From: Variovorax sp. RA8
Lineage (GTDB): Bacteria; Pseudomonadota; Gammaproteobacteria; Burkholderiales; Burkholderiaceae_C
DNA length: 64,000 nt
Direction of reading: 5' to 3'
Assembly (NCBI RefSeq): GCF_901827175.1
Contig: NZ_LR594662.1
Location: forward strand, 5,394,001 to 5,458,000
Part shown: positions 1 through 9,389 of the stretch, piece after piece
How positions within the stretch are numbered: the stretch's first letter is position 1
Layout of the letters: each line of letters starts with the position of its first letter
Made by a program: the position numbers and the translations under genes
The notes under the pieces: model-generated
Told to the model about the DNA's origin: nothing
Databases searched by the model: none
The model's input: only the letters and a program-made list of their open reading frames with translations

Positions 1-1
1 C

Positions 2-802
2 GTGCCGGAAATGGTCATCCAGGTGGGGGGTTCCATCAGCTTCGCGCCGGAAGACGATGGCGCGGCTGCCAAGTGGCTGAGCGACGACACGCGGCACATG
101 CTGGCCGAACTCACGCCCAAGCCCGACCAGGTGACGGTCACCGTCAACACGACGCAGATGAACGTGACGGAGCATGCAGGCATCGACGACTTCAAGGGCG
201 TTTCGCGCGGCTTCCCGCACCTCTACAGCACCTACAGGGACATGATCGTTCCCTCGAACCCCAGCTGGGCCGAGGAACACATCCGGCGCCTGTCGGCCGC
301 GGGAATCCAGAGTGCGTTCCAGTGCTACAACATCAACAGCTTCGAGACGATCGAGCGGATGATTCGCCGCGGCGTCTACAAGGGACCGCTGGTGATGAAC
401 TGGGTGGCCATCAGCGGCGGCATGGACCAGGCGAACATCTACAACCTGGCCAACTTCCTGCGCGCCGCGCCCGATGGTTCGGTGATCACGGTGGAGAGCT
501 CGGTGCTCAACGTGCTGCCCGTGAACATGATCGGCATGGCCCTGGGCCTGCATGTGCGCTGCGGCATCGAGGACGTGCTCTGGAACCAGACCCGCACCGG
601 CAAGATGAGCTCCGTCGAGCAGATCAGGCAACTGGTGCGCATCGCCGGCGAACTCGGCCGCCCTATCGCGACAGCGCAGCAGGCACGGGACATCTTGAAG
701 CTCGACGTCTTCTACGAGACTGCGGACGAGACGCTTCGGGAAAACGGCTTCGCGCCCAACCGCAACGGGGGCACCCAGGGCTTCCTGCGCAAGCCGATCT
801 GA
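2..802 (+). CDS. 3-keto-5-aminohexanoate cleavage enzyme family (BKACE, DUF849), 5' truncated by the window edge
   Basis: This is the C-terminal three quarters of a BKACE protein. The family uses zinc to cleave beta-keto acids with acetyl-CoA, giving acetoacetate and a new CoA ester. The first visible codon aligns with residue 87 of the complete paralogue at 9390-10448, so about 86 residues, including the HLH zinc-binding segment, lie outside the window. The two copies are nearly collinear to the end, both closing in a GG.QGFLRK tail. The gene runs 18 bp ahead of a Bug receptor in the same direction, which suggests an uptake-plus-cleavage operon. Substrate is not predictable from sequence. 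Confidence 0.9.
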   Translation: MPEMVIQVGGSISFAPEDDGAAAKWLSDDTRHMLAELTPKPDQVTVTVNTTQMNVTEHAGIDDFKGVSRGFPHLYSTYRDMIVPSNPSWAEEHIRRLSAAGIQSAFQCYNINSFETIERMIRRGVYKGPLVMNWVAISGGMDQANIYNLANFLRAAPDGSVITVESSVLNVLPVNMIGMALGLHVRCGIEDVLWNQTRTGKMSSVEQIRQLVRIAGELGRPIATAQQARDILKLDVFYETADETLRENGFAPNRNGGTQGFLRKPI

Positions 803-820
803 ACCCCTGGGGGAATTGAC

Positions 821-1813
821 ATGGTTTCAAAGTTCCTGACACGGCGAACTCTCACGATCGCTGCCCTGTCCTGGGCGGCAGCACTTCCGCCTGCGCTGGC
901 ACAGCAATGGCCCGACAAGCCCATCCGGCTCATCGTGCCCGCGCCGCCCGGCGGCGTCTCCGACCTGGTGGCTCGATTGCTCGCCGAACAGCTGCGGCCG
1001 AACCTGGGCCAGACCGTGCTGGTGGAGAACAAGCCAGGCGGCTCGGCCGTGGTGGCCGAGCGGGCCGTGATGGCGGCCCCCGCCGACGGCCACACCTGGA
1101 TGGTGGGGCCGTCGAGCATCATGTCCGACATCCCCCTGGTCGTGAAGACGCCGTACGACGTGTTCAAGACCTTCACCTACGTCGCAGAAGCCAGCAGCAT
1201 GATCCACGTGCTGGTCGCCAACGCGGGCTTTCCGCCCAACACCATCAAGGAAGTGCTCGACTACGCCAAGCACAACCCCCGATCGGTCAGCGTAGCGAAC
1301 CACGGTGCCGGCACACGCTCCAACCTCATGGGCGAAATGCTGAGGGAAAAGAGCGGCAACGACATGCTGATCGTTCCGTACAAGGGCTCGGCGCCCATCC
1401 TGGTCGACCTGCTGGGAAACCAGGTTCAGATGACCTTCGAAGTCGTGAGCAACGTCGTGCCGCACATCAGGAGCGGCAAGCTCAAGGCCTATGCGGTCGC
1501 CTCGTCGACGCGCTCCCAGCACCTGCCCGACGTGCCGAGTTTCGGCGAACTGGGGTTGCCCGATTTCGTCCTTCCTCACGCGAGCGTCGGTGTCTTCGTC
1601 TTGAGCAGCACGCCCAGGCCGATCGTCGATCGAATCCAGAGCGAGATGGCAAAAGTCGTACGCACACCGAAGTTCCGCGCAGCGCTGGCCGCCCAAGGCC
1701 TGGACTTTCCGCAGGATGCCTCGTTGGACCAGCTTCGGCAGACCTTGGATTCGACCACGGCGCACAACCAGGCCATCATCAGGAAGCTCCAGCTCAAGAT
1801 CGCGCCTGAGTGA
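821..1813 (+). CDS. Bug family (TctC-like) tripartite tricarboxylate transporter substrate-binding protein
   Basis: A 330-residue periplasmic binding protein. It has an N-terminal signal peptide ending near ALAQQ (about residue 28), then the family signature WPDKPIRLIVP with PPGG, and a later VPYKGSAP segment that forms part of the ligand pocket. Bug proteins bind carboxylates and similar small acids; here there is no TctA or TctB membrane partner nearby. A GGGGGA ribosome site precedes the ATG. The gene lies 18 bp after the truncated BKACE gene, so the ligand is probably the substrate of that enzyme or a precursor (inference). Confidence 0.93.
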   Translation: MVSKFLTRRTLTIAALSWAAALPPALAQQWPDKPIRLIVPAPPGGVSDLVARLLAEQLRPNLGQTVLVENKPGGSAVVAERAVMAAPADGHTWMVGPSSIMSDIPLVVKTPYDVFKTFTYVAEASSMIHVLVANAGFPPNTIKEVLDYAKHNPRSVSVANHGAGTRSNLMGEMLREKSGNDMLIVPYKGSAPILVDLLGNQVQMTFEVVSNVVPHIRSGKLKAYAVASSTRSQHLPDVPSFGELGLPDFVLPHASVGVFVLSSTPRPIVDRIQSEMAKVVRTPKFRAALAAQGLDFPQDASLDQLRQTLDSTTAHNQAIIRKLQLKIAPE

Positions 1814-1845
1814 GGCTTCCGCATCCGAATGCGAATCGTGACCGC

Positions 1846-2616
1846 TCAGCCTGTCGAACCGGCAAGCTTGGTGGTCTGGGCCGCGCTCGAGATTTCGGCG
1901 GCCGCGGCCTTCATCAGCTTGAGATAGCGCGACGCTGCTTCCTTTGGCGTCATCACCGACGCGATGAAGGTGATGTTGAGACACGCGATGACACGCTCAT
2001 CGAGCATGAGCGGCACAGCAATCGCCGAAGTCTTCGCGACAAATTCGTTCCGTCGCTCGCCATAACCTTGCCGCCGCGTGAATGCAAGAACACCGTTGAT
2101 GATGCGCGGCTGCTTGGCTTGGGCATCTTCCGGTGCCGAGGACGCACGCAGGTTGCTCAGAATGAGGTCACGCTCGCCTGCGGGGCAATACGCAAGATAC
2201 GCCTTGCCCGTCGCGGTGAGAAGCATAGGCAGCCTTGTTCCCACAGTGATGCCATCGATAGTCATCGGGCTCCGGCGTCGCGTGGTCTCGCGCAGGTACA
2301 TCGCGTTGTCCTGAAACACGGCCAGGTCGGTTGGCCAGACCACCTGCTGCTGGAGTCGCTCAAGGACCGGACTGGCCACCTGCAGCATCCAATCCTCTTC
2401 CTTGTAACCCTCGCTGAGAGAGCGAACGAGCGCGGTGAGGTCGTAGCGTTCGGGATTCTCGCGGCGGCGCACGTATCCGTCCGCGACCAGCGACTCGAAG
2501 ATCCGGTAGATCGCCTGTCGAGAGATGCGCGTAGCGGCAGCGATCTCGGCAACGCTCGAGCCGTTGCGTTGGTTCAAGGTGCGCAGCACCAGCAGTGTTC
2601 TTTCGGTTCCCCGCAC
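1846..2616 (-). CDS. IclR family transcriptional regulator
   Basis: A 256-residue regulator with an N-terminal winged helix-turn-helix (SSVAEIAAATRISRQAIYRI, about residues 18-37) and the C-terminal IclR effector domain (RLPMLLTATGKAYLAY and a late CLNITF segment). The reading frame begins at a GTG at 2616 just after GAGGCACAT; the overlapping ATG two bases upstream is out of frame. It is divergent from the Bug/FAH pair at 2736-4653, and a perfect 7-bp palindrome lies in the shared 119-bp spacer, so it probably controls both that operon and itself. Confidence 0.93.
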   Translation of the reverse strand: MRGTERTLLVLRTLNQRNGSSVAEIAAATRISRQAIYRIFESLVADGYVRRRENPERYDLTALVRSLSEGYKEEDWMLQVASPVLERLQQQVVWPTDLAVFQDNAMYLRETTRRRSPMTIDGITVGTRLPMLLTATGKAYLAYCPAGERDLILSNLRASSAPEDAQAKQPRIINGVLAFTRRQGYGERRNEFVAKTSAIAVPLMLDERVIACLNITFIASVMTPKEAASRYLKLMKAAAAEISSAAQTTKLAGSTG

Positions 2617-2632
2617 ATGTGCCTCGCATTGC

Positions 2633-2649
2633 TGTCCGGTAGCCGGACA
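2633..2649. promoter_or_regulatory. Palindromic operator candidate for the divergent IclR regulator
   Basis: TGTCCGG, spacer TAG, then CCGGACA: two perfect 7-base inverted arms, 17 bp in all, 16 bp upstream of the iclR-family GTG and within the only divergent promoter region of this module. IclR-type regulators bind short palindromes near their own promoter. The symmetry is seen directly; binding is inferred. Confidence 0.55.
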
Positions 2650-2735
2650 AAGTCGAAATAAATTCGCTTGATTCTAGGTCGCACTCGTAGCATCCGACTC
2701 GCCTGAGCAATTCAAACCAACGAGACGGAGACATC

Positions 2736-3710
2736 ATGAAACTGCTACTGCGCGCCGTCGCTGCGCTTGTCGTCACGGCAGGCAGCCTGACCCTGGCCCT
2801 TGCACAGTCATTTCCGACGAAGCCGGTTCGACTCATCGTGCCGTATCCCGCCGGCGGAGCCACCGACTTCTTCGCACGGACCGTCTTTGGCAAAGTGGGC
2901 GAGGTCCTCGGCCAGCCCATCGTGATCGAGAACAGGCCAGGTGCCGGAACAACCATCGGCTCCGAGCTGGTGGCAAAAAGCCCACCGGATGGGTACACCC
3001 TGCTCATTGGAGACATGGGTACCTACGCCCTGAACGCTTCCCTGTACAAGAACCTGAAGTTCGACCCGCAGAAGAGCTTTGCGCCTGTCAGCCTCACGGG
3101 ACGCTTCCAGATGCTGCTGGTGGTCAACAAGGCCACCATGCCAGCCAGCACCCTCGCAGAGTTCCTGGCCTACGCGCGCGCCAACCCGGGCAAGGTCAAC
3201 TACGCCGCGCCAGGCCCGGGCAGTCCATTGCATGTCGCCATGGACCTGTTCAAACAGCGTGCGGGTTTGAACCTCGTGGCGGTCCCGTACAAGGGCGGAG
3301 GCGACGCCATCAACGACTTGCTCAGTGGCCAGGTGCAGGCGATGTTCCTGGACATTGCCACCGCACAAGCGCAGTTGAAGGGCGGGCGCATTCGCGCTCT
3401 CGGCATCGCAAGCGACCGCCGCAATCCCGCGATGCCCGATATACCCACGATTGCGGAGAGCGGCGTGCCAGGCTACGTGGCCTACGCCTGGCAAGGATTT
3501 GTCGCACCCGCCGGCACACCTGCGGACGTCATAGCGAAGCTGAACACTGCCTTCGCCACGGCCATGCAGGACGCCGACATCCGTCGCAAGCTGGCCGAGG
3601 CCGCAGTTGATCCGTTGACGGGAACCCCGGAGCAGTTCGCCAGCTACATGGCGGCGGAGACCTCCCGCTGGGCTTCTGTCATCAAAGCCAGCAACATCTC
3701 GCTCGACTGA
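2736..3710 (+). CDS. Bug family (TctC-like) substrate-binding protein
   Basis: A 324-residue exported binding protein with a signal peptide (about residues 1-24, ending LALAQS), FPTKPVRLIVPYPAGGATD at the mature N-terminus, and the VPYKGGGDA motif around residue 188. A GGAGA ribosome site precedes the ATG. It is the first gene of a two-gene unit with the FAH-type hydrolase 25 bp downstream, and it is divergent from an IclR regulator. The ligand is likely an aliphatic or aromatic carboxylate metabolised by the hydrolase (inference). Confidence 0.93.
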   Translation: MKLLLRAVAALVVTAGSLTLALAQSFPTKPVRLIVPYPAGGATDFFARTVFGKVGEVLGQPIVIENRPGAGTTIGSELVAKSPPDGYTLLIGDMGTYALNASLYKNLKFDPQKSFAPVSLTGRFQMLLVVNKATMPASTLAEFLAYARANPGKVNYAAPGPGSPLHVAMDLFKQRAGLNLVAVPYKGGGDAINDLLSGQVQAMFLDIATAQAQLKGGRIRALGIASDRRNPAMPDIPTIAESGVPGYVAYAWQGFVAPAGTPADVIAKLNTAFATAMQDADIRRKLAEAAVDPLTGTPEQFASYMAAETSRWASVIKASNISLD

Positions 3711-3735
3711 GCAATACCACTGAAAGGCACGAAAC

Positions 3736-4653
3736 ATGCGACTCTTGAGCTACGGCGACTTCGGCCGCGAGCGCGCGGGCTTCCTGGACGGGGACCGCGT
3801 CTTCGACCTGGAAGCAGCGATGGCGCGCATCGGCTGCATGAGGCCGGTCAGTGACACGCGGCTATTCCTGGAACAGCAGGAATGGCGTGCAACTCTCGAA
3901 CGCGCCTGGGACGCACGCGCCTCGATACCGTCGGTCGCAATCGACAACGTCCGGCTCGGAGCGCCTGTGCCCGTGCCGCGCAAGCTCCTGATTGCCGGCG
4001 CCAACACGTACACGCACATTGCAGAGGCCGGGGCGGTGCTGAAGGACCCCAATCCCCCACGCAAACCGATGATTCTCGCGAAAGCTACGTCAAGCCTCTG
4101 CGGGTGCGCCGACGATGTCATCCATCCTCCAGAGACGACGAAACTCGACTACGAGGTCGAACTGGGCGTCGTCATCGGCAGGACCGCACGGCGCATCAAG
4201 GAGCCGGACGTCAAGAGCTACGTGGCGGGCTTCAGCGTCATCAATGAGATGTCGGCGCGCGACCAACAACTTGCGGAGCACGAGTCCAACCCCTTCTTCC
4301 GGGTGCATTTCATGGGGAAGAGCTTCGACACGTTCAATCCCATGGGGCCGCACCTGGTGACAGTGGACGAGTTCGAATGGAACAAGCCGTTGCGGATGAA
4401 GACGTCCGTTGATGGTCAGATCCGCCAGGAAAACGACACGCGCGACCTTGTCTACGGCGTCGAGCAGCTGGTGTCGTACATCACGCAGTTCATGACGCTC
4501 TTTCCAGGTGATGTCATTGCCACGGGGTCGCCGGCCGGCGTGGCGTGCTTCATGAATCCCCCCCAGTTTCTGAAGCCGGGCCAGACCGTGCGCTGCGAGA
4601 TCGAGGGTATCGGCTTCGTCGAGAATCGAATCACGGCAGAACGCTTGAGCTGA
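3736..4653 (+). CDS. Fumarylacetoacetate hydrolase (FAH) family protein
   Basis: A 305-residue protein of the FAH / 2-hydroxyhepta-2,4-diene-1,7-dioate isomerase superfamily. Metal-binding acidic residues are in DYEVELGVVIGR, followed by GFSVINEMSARDQQ and the C-terminal FPGDVIATGSPAGV block, all typical of the fold. Members hydrolyse or decarboxylate beta-diketo acids, or isomerise muconate-type products. It has an AAAGG ribosome site and follows the Bug gene by 25 bp, so the two are almost certainly co-transcribed. The exact substrate cannot be read from sequence. Confidence 0.92.
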   Translation: MRLLSYGDFGRERAGFLDGDRVFDLEAAMARIGCMRPVSDTRLFLEQQEWRATLERAWDARASIPSVAIDNVRLGAPVPVPRKLLIAGANTYTHIAEAGAVLKDPNPPRKPMILAKATSSLCGCADDVIHPPETTKLDYEVELGVVIGRTARRIKEPDVKSYVAGFSVINEMSARDQQLAEHESNPFFRVHFMGKSFDTFNPMGPHLVTVDEFEWNKPLRMKTSVDGQIRQENDTRDLVYGVEQLVSYITQFMTLFPGDVIATGSPAGVACFMNPPQFLKPGQTVRCEIEGIGFVENRITAERLS

Positions 4654-4718
4654 CGGTCTCGCCATAGGGAATGCCGGCCGCCATCAGGCGCACCGGCAGA
4701 AGCCCAGGCCTGCAGCCT

Positions 4719-5714
4719 TTACTCCGGCTGGTAGTCGATGGATTTCAACAGCGCAGCCTGCTGCTCATAGGCCTGCTTCAGCTCCGCCATCATCTCTTCC
4801 GAAGTCTCGGAACTGCCCTGCTCCATGCCCATTTCCTTGATTCGGCTCTTCACCGTGTCCCGCTTGAAATAGGCCAGCGTCAACTCGCGGACCTTCTGCT
4901 GGACCGCCGCAGGAACATCGGGGCGAGACCACACGGCGAACCAGCCTGCTTGTGCCAGCTGCGGGTAGCCCAGCTCCTTGAAAGTGGGCACCTCGGGCAA
5001 CGCGGCGATCCGCGTCGGATAGTTCACCGCGATCGCCTTGATCTTTCCGGCCTTGATCAGCGGCAGCGAGGTGGTCACCCCATCGAACATCAACGGCACG
5101 TGGCCGCCCATGACATCGGTCAGCGCCGGGGGAGACCCCTTGTAGCCCACATGATTCATCTGCATGTGCGTGAGCTTCCCGAGCAGCATGCCCGAGGTGT
5201 GGCCCTTCATTCCCGTCGCGTAGGAGGCGAAGCTGACGCCGTCCTTTCGAGACTTGCCGTACTCCACGACCTGCTGCAGGTTGGAGATGGGAAGGTTCTT
5301 GTTGGCGACCAGAATCAGCCCGGTGCGGCTGAGCTGGGCCAGCGGCTTCAGGTCCGCAAAAGGCTTGTAGTGAACCTTGTAGGCCAGCGGCGTTTCGCTC
5401 ACGGCACCGCCCTGGATGACCAGGAGGGTGTGGCCGTCCTTGCCGTTGGCCATCAGATCGCTGATCGCCAGCGCGCCGGCGGCACCGGGCTTGGATTCGA
5501 CGATGACGGGCTTGCCCAGGTCCTGCATGCCCTCCATCAGCAGCCGCGCCAACGCGTCGGCACTGCCGCCGGCAGGCCCGGCCACCACCAGGCGAATCGG
5601 CTTGGTGGGCCAGGCCTGCTGGGCCTGGACCTCTGCCGTCCACCCCAGCACACCCATGCCGACCGCCAGGGCGAGTCCACGCCACCACAAGTAGTCCTGC
5701 TTCTTCACGTTCAT
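4719..5714 (-). CDS. Bug family (TctC-like) substrate-binding protein
   Basis: A 331-residue exported receptor with signal peptide (ending near VQAQQA, about residue 33), then WPTKPIRLVVAGPAGGSADALAR and a VGYKGSPPALTD ligand-pocket segment. A GGAGACAGAG ribosome site lies just before the ATG. It is 31 bp downstream of the TauD-like dioxygenase gene on the same strand, so the two form an operon. This suggests the receptor imports a substrate of the dioxygenase, such as a sulfonate or other small carboxylate (inference). Confidence 0.92.
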   Translation of the reverse strand: MNVKKQDYLWWRGLALAVGMGVLGWTAEVQAQQAWPTKPIRLVVAGPAGGSADALARLLMEGMQDLGKPVIVESKPGAAGALAISDLMANGKDGHTLLVIQGGAVSETPLAYKVHYKPFADLKPLAQLSRTGLILVANKNLPISNLQQVVEYGKSRKDGVSFASYATGMKGHTSGMLLGKLTHMQMNHVGYKGSPPALTDVMGGHVPLMFDGVTTSLPLIKAGKIKAIAVNYPTRIAALPEVPTFKELGYPQLAQAGWFAVWSRPDVPAAVQQKVRELTLAYFKRDTVKSRIKEMGMEQGSSETSEEMMAELKQAYEQQAALLKSIDYQPE

Positions 5715-5745
5715 CTCTGTCTCCTCGATTGCTGCGCTTGCGCGC

Positions 5746-6588
5746 TTAGAAAGGCTTGTCGCCGATGATGGCCGTGCGCTCCATTTTTCGGGGCGCCGGC
5801 CAGTAGTCCTGGACCGCGTAGTGCTGCGTGCAGCGGTTGTCCCACATGGCCACGCTGTTGGGCTTCCAGCGGAACCGGACCTGGTACTCGGGAATGGCCG
5901 CCTGGCTGGTCAGGTAGTTGAGCAGCAGGCTGGCGCCCGGTGTCTTGTCCTGGCCGTAGCGCACGTTGTCCGGCGTGTGGTAGTTGGCGAAGTGGGTTGC
6001 GAACCCACAGGCGTACAGGATCTTTTCTCCGGTCTCCGGATGGGTGCGCACCACGGGGTGCTCCACCATCGGATGCTCCATCCCGAGTGCCCGGCGCTTT
6101 TCGTCCGGCATGGCGGCACCGAACGAGTGCTCGATGCTGCACTTCACCTTCAGGCCATCGATCTTCTTCTTGATGTCGTCCGGCAGGTGGCTGTAAGCCT
6201 CCACCATGTTGACCCAGATGGTGTCGCCCCCTACCGGCGGGCATTCGATGCAGCGCAGCACGCACCCCATGGGCGGTGCCTCGCGCCACTGGCCATCGGT
6301 GTGAAAGCTGTTCTCGTAGTTCTCGCGCTTGTCGCTGCGGTAGATCTGAACCAGCCCCGGATAGTCCGGATCGCTGCCGGCCACGGGATGGTCCTCCAGC
6401 TCCCCGAAGTGGCGGGCAAAGGCCACGTGCTCGGCCCGCGTGATTTCCTGGTCGCGGAAGAACAGCACCTTGTGCCGCAGCAGCAAGGCATGGATCTCGT
6501 TGGCCAGGCCCGCGTCGCGCGACGCATCGCCCAGGTGCACGCCCGACACTTCCGCACCGATGGTGCACGTCAATGGCTCGACTTTCAT
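5746..6588 (-). CDS. TauD/TfdA family alpha-ketoglutarate-dependent dioxygenase
   Basis: A 280-residue non-haem Fe(II) dioxygenase. The iron facial triad is visible: His and Asp in SFHTDGQW (about residues 94-101) and the distal His in WDNRCTQHYAV. The following RTAII arginine binds 2-oxoglutarate. The family hydroxylates taurine, 2,4-D, other sulfonates or acids next to the leaving group. It leads a two-gene operon with a Bug receptor and is divergent from an AraC regulator at 6799. Substrate remains open; taurine is only one possibility. Confidence 0.92.
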   Translation of the reverse strand: MKVEPLTCTIGAEVSGVHLGDASRDAGLANEIHALLLRHKVLFFRDQEITRAEHVAFARHFGELEDHPVAGSDPDYPGLVQIYRSDKRENYENSFHTDGQWREAPPMGCVLRCIECPPVGGDTIWVNMVEAYSHLPDDIKKKIDGLKVKCSIEHSFGAAMPDEKRRALGMEHPMVEHPVVRTHPETGEKILYACGFATHFANYHTPDNVRYGQDKTPGASLLLNYLTSQAAIPEYQVRFRWKPNSVAMWDNRCTQHYAVQDYWPAPRKMERTAIIGDKPF

Positions 6589-6798
6589 TGCCTGTTCCTT
6601 GGATGGTGAAGACCGATGTCCCCGCGGCTCTCGAGATTCAATGCATCATGCGGCGCGTGTCGGCTGGAGGAATTCTCGGACGACACGGTGCAAGCGGCTT
6701 GACCGATCACGACACCCACTTACCCAGTCACGCCTGGTACTAACGCCATTGACCACCCTGCGCAGCGTGGCTATACGTCAGGGCCTGGACTCGCCACC

Positions 6799-7818
6799 AT
6801 GACGCCCCGCATCCGAAGCATCAGCCTGAACAAGTACTCCAAGGTCGCGCAAGAACTCGGCATCGATCCGCTGCGCATGCTCCGGCAGGCAGGCCTGGAC
6901 CACGGCTGCCTGAACTCGCCCGACCTGCTGGTGCCCGAGACCGCCTTCGCCCAGCTGCTGGAGGCCTCTTCGGCGCAAGCCGGCAACGCATCGCTCGGCT
7001 TGCTCATGGGTTCGTGCTGGCGGCTGTCGGACTTCGGGCAGATCAGCCTGCTTCTGCAGCACCAGGCGAGCCTCGCCACGCTTCTGCAGACGCTCAAGGA
7101 CTATCACCACCTGCTCAGCACCACCATCACCACGCAGACGGTGACGCAAGGGGGAATCTCCGTCATCCAGCTCCACCTGGACACCGAGCGGGAGACGCCT
7201 GGGCGCCACCCCATGGAGCTGGGCATCACGGCCTTGCTGAGCCTTTGCCGCCATCAGCTGGGGAAGGGCTGGAAGCCCGTCGGCGTGCATTTCTCGCACG
7301 CGCCGCCCGCGAGCACGGCCCATCACCGCCGCGTGCTCGGCAACGACATCGTGTTTGCCTCGGACTTCGACGGCATCGTGCTGACAACGCAAGACCTGCA
7401 GGCGCTCGACCCGGAGCACGACAGCAACATGGAGGGGCACGCGCGGCATTTGATCGACATGCACGCGCCCGACAGATCGCCCAAGTCCATCGAGCAGCAG
7501 GCGCGAAGCGCCATCCAGTCACTGTTGCCGCACGGGCGCCACAGCATCGCCCAGGTGGCCAGCGCGCTGGGCTGCACATCGCGCTCGCTCCAGCGCCAGC
7601 TGGAGAACAGCAGCACCAGCTTTCAGGAGACCCTGGACGACGTGCGCAGGCAGGTCGCCGTCCGCGCACTGAAGAACCCGCAGCTCTCGGTCAGCGAGGC
7701 CGCCGCGCTTGCCGGCTTTGCGGAAAACAGCTCCTTCACCCGGTGGTTCAGCAAGCATTTCGAACAAAGCCCGAGCGGTTGGCGCCAGCAGCACCTTTCC
7801 GTGGCCGCTAGAGGCTAG
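6799..7818 (+). CDS. AraC family transcriptional regulator (arabinose-binding-domain type, OruR/ArgR-like)
   Basis: A 339-residue regulator. The N-terminal 190 residues match the PF12625-type sensor domain (MLRQAGLD, LGLLMGSCWRLSDFG). Residues about 235-330 hold the double helix-turn-helix of AraC, with SIAQVASALGCTSRSLQRQL and SVSEAAALAGFAENSSFTRWF. It is divergent from the TauD-Bug operon across a 210-bp spacer and is its likely activator. Its 3' end overlaps the convergent ThDP enzyme gene by 4 bp. Confidence 0.9.
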   Translation: MTPRIRSISLNKYSKVAQELGIDPLRMLRQAGLDHGCLNSPDLLVPETAFAQLLEASSAQAGNASLGLLMGSCWRLSDFGQISLLLQHQASLATLLQTLKDYHHLLSTTITTQTVTQGGISVIQLHLDTERETPGRHPMELGITALLSLCRHQLGKGWKPVGVHFSHAPPASTAHHRRVLGNDIVFASDFDGIVLTTQDLQALDPEHDSNMEGHARHLIDMHAPDRSPKSIEQQARSAIQSLLPHGRHSIAQVASALGCTSRSLQRQLENSSTSFQETLDDVRRQVAVRALKNPQLSVSEAAALAGFAENSSFTRWFSKHFEQSPSGWRQQHLSVAARG

Positions 7819-9371
7819 AGAATTGCTTCGATGAGCGTCGGCCCCGGCGTGCCGTAGGAGCGCACGAGCGCCTGGGCCAGCGATTCGAGGTCGCCGGCCC
7901 TGGTGGCGTTCACACCCATGCCCCTGGCCAGGCTCGACCAGTCCAGTGCGGGCCGCTCGAGCGACAGCATGTCGCGCGCCCGAACGCCCGGCGTTCCAGC
8001 GCCGACCGCCGCAAGCTCGCCCCGCAGGATGCCGTAGGCGCGGTTCACGAAGATCACGACCGTGACCTTCAGGTTTTCGCGCGCCATGGTCCAGAGCGAT
8101 TGCAGCGTGTACATCCCGCTGCCGTCGCCTTCGAGCGCAAGCACCCGGCGCTCCGGAGCGGCCATCGCCGCCCCCACCGCGGCGGACAGGGCAAAGCCGA
8201 TCGCGCCGCCGCAGCTGGTCAACCAATCATGCGGGGCGGCCTGCGCGGTCAGCGCATCGAAGCCCCGCCCGGTGGTCATCGCCTCCTCGACGACGATCGC
8301 CTGCGCAGGCAGCGTTGCCGCCAGCGTCCGGCCGATCCCTTCGGGGCTCAACGCGCCGGCGAGGGGCGCCTGCGTGTCTTGCTCGGCCACGTTGGCCGGC
8401 GCAAGACGACTTGCCCCCAGCGCGTCGCACAGGGCCGAGAGCGCGTCCTCCGGGATGTCTTCGGGCGTCGAGAGCGTCAGGAATTCACACGCCGGCGCCG
8501 ACAGCCGCCCTGGCTTGTTCGGATATGCGAAGAACGCGACCGGCGCCTTGGCGCCGACGAGGACGATTCGCTTGAACTTCGCCAGCGCCGCCAGGCCGGC
8601 ATCGACGGCGTAAGGCAGGCGCGGCACGACGACGCGTCCGGCGCCACGCTCCAGCCGCGCGGCATAGAACTCCGCACGCAGCGCGCAGCCCGTGGCCGCG
8701 GCGATCCGGCCTGCGAGGTTCGTGCATGACGTGCGCAGCGCGCGATCGCCGAGAAGCAGCAGGGTGGACCGAGGATCGTCACGCAGTGCCTTGACGATCC
8801 GGTCCAGATCATGCGGGTCCTGCGGGGCCGGCTGGGGCGGTGCCTCCCTGGCCGTCCGCTGGCCACTGGTGACTTCGGACCACCCCACATTCGCCGGAAG
8901 AATGAGCGTGGCGATCCGCCCGGGGCGCGCATTCGCCTGGCGCACCGCCTCGGCGCCATCGGACGCGATGTCATCGACGGTCGGGCTCGTGCGGACCCAC
9001 TGGGACATCGAGTCCGCAATGGCGTGGATGTCGGACGTGAGCGGCGCGTCCAGCTTCAGGTGGTCGACGGCATGGTCGCCGACGATATTGACGATGCCGG
9101 ATCGCGCCTTCTTCGCGTTGTGGAGATTGGCAAGTCCGTTGCCCAGCCCGGGACCCAGATGGAGCAATGTGGCCGCCGGGCGATCCGCGATCCGGTAGTA
9201 GCCATCGGCTGCCCCGGTGACCACGGTCTCGTGCAGGCCCAGTACGCAGCGCATGCCCTCGATCTTGTCGAGCGCGGCGACGAAGTGCATCTCCGAGGTG
9301 CCGGGGTTCGTAAAGCACACATCGACCTTGTTGTCGATGAGCGTGTGTACAAGCTGCTCGGCACCGTTCAC
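7815..9371 (-). CDS. Thiamine diphosphate-dependent enzyme (acetolactate synthase / benzoylformate decarboxylase-like)
   Basis: A 518-residue protein with the three-domain ThDP-enzyme layout. The N-terminal catalytic Glu is in LGLHETVVTGAADGYYR, the central domain has a Rossmann-like fold, and the C-terminal ThDP/Mg motif reads GDGSGMYTLQSL followed by VNRAYGIL. It is shorter than true acetolactate synthase (about 560-600), closer to decarboxylases or the 'acetolactate synthase large subunit family' proteins. It sits 18 bp after the complete BKACE gene on the same strand, so it may decarboxylate or ligate an oxo acid in that route (inference). Confidence 0.88.
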   Translation of the reverse strand: MNGAEQLVHTLIDNKVDVCFTNPGTSEMHFVAALDKIEGMRCVLGLHETVVTGAADGYYRIADRPAATLLHLGPGLGNGLANLHNAKKARSGIVNIVGDHAVDHLKLDAPLTSDIHAIADSMSQWVRTSPTVDDIASDGAEAVRQANARPGRIATLILPANVGWSEVTSGQRTAREAPPQPAPQDPHDLDRIVKALRDDPRSTLLLLGDRALRTSCTNLAGRIAAATGCALRAEFYAARLERGAGRVVVPRLPYAVDAGLAALAKFKRIVLVGAKAPVAFFAYPNKPGRLSAPACEFLTLSTPEDIPEDALSALCDALGASRLAPANVAEQDTQAPLAGALSPEGIGRTLAATLPAQAIVVEEAMTTGRGFDALTAQAAPHDWLTSCGGAIGFALSAAVGAAMAAPERRVLALEGDGSGMYTLQSLWTMARENLKVTVVIFVNRAYGILRGELAAVGAGTPGVRARDMLSLERPALDWSSLARGMGVNATRAGDLESLAQALVRSYGTPGPTLIEAIL

Positions 9372-9389
9372 TGGAAATCCTTTTGAAGT

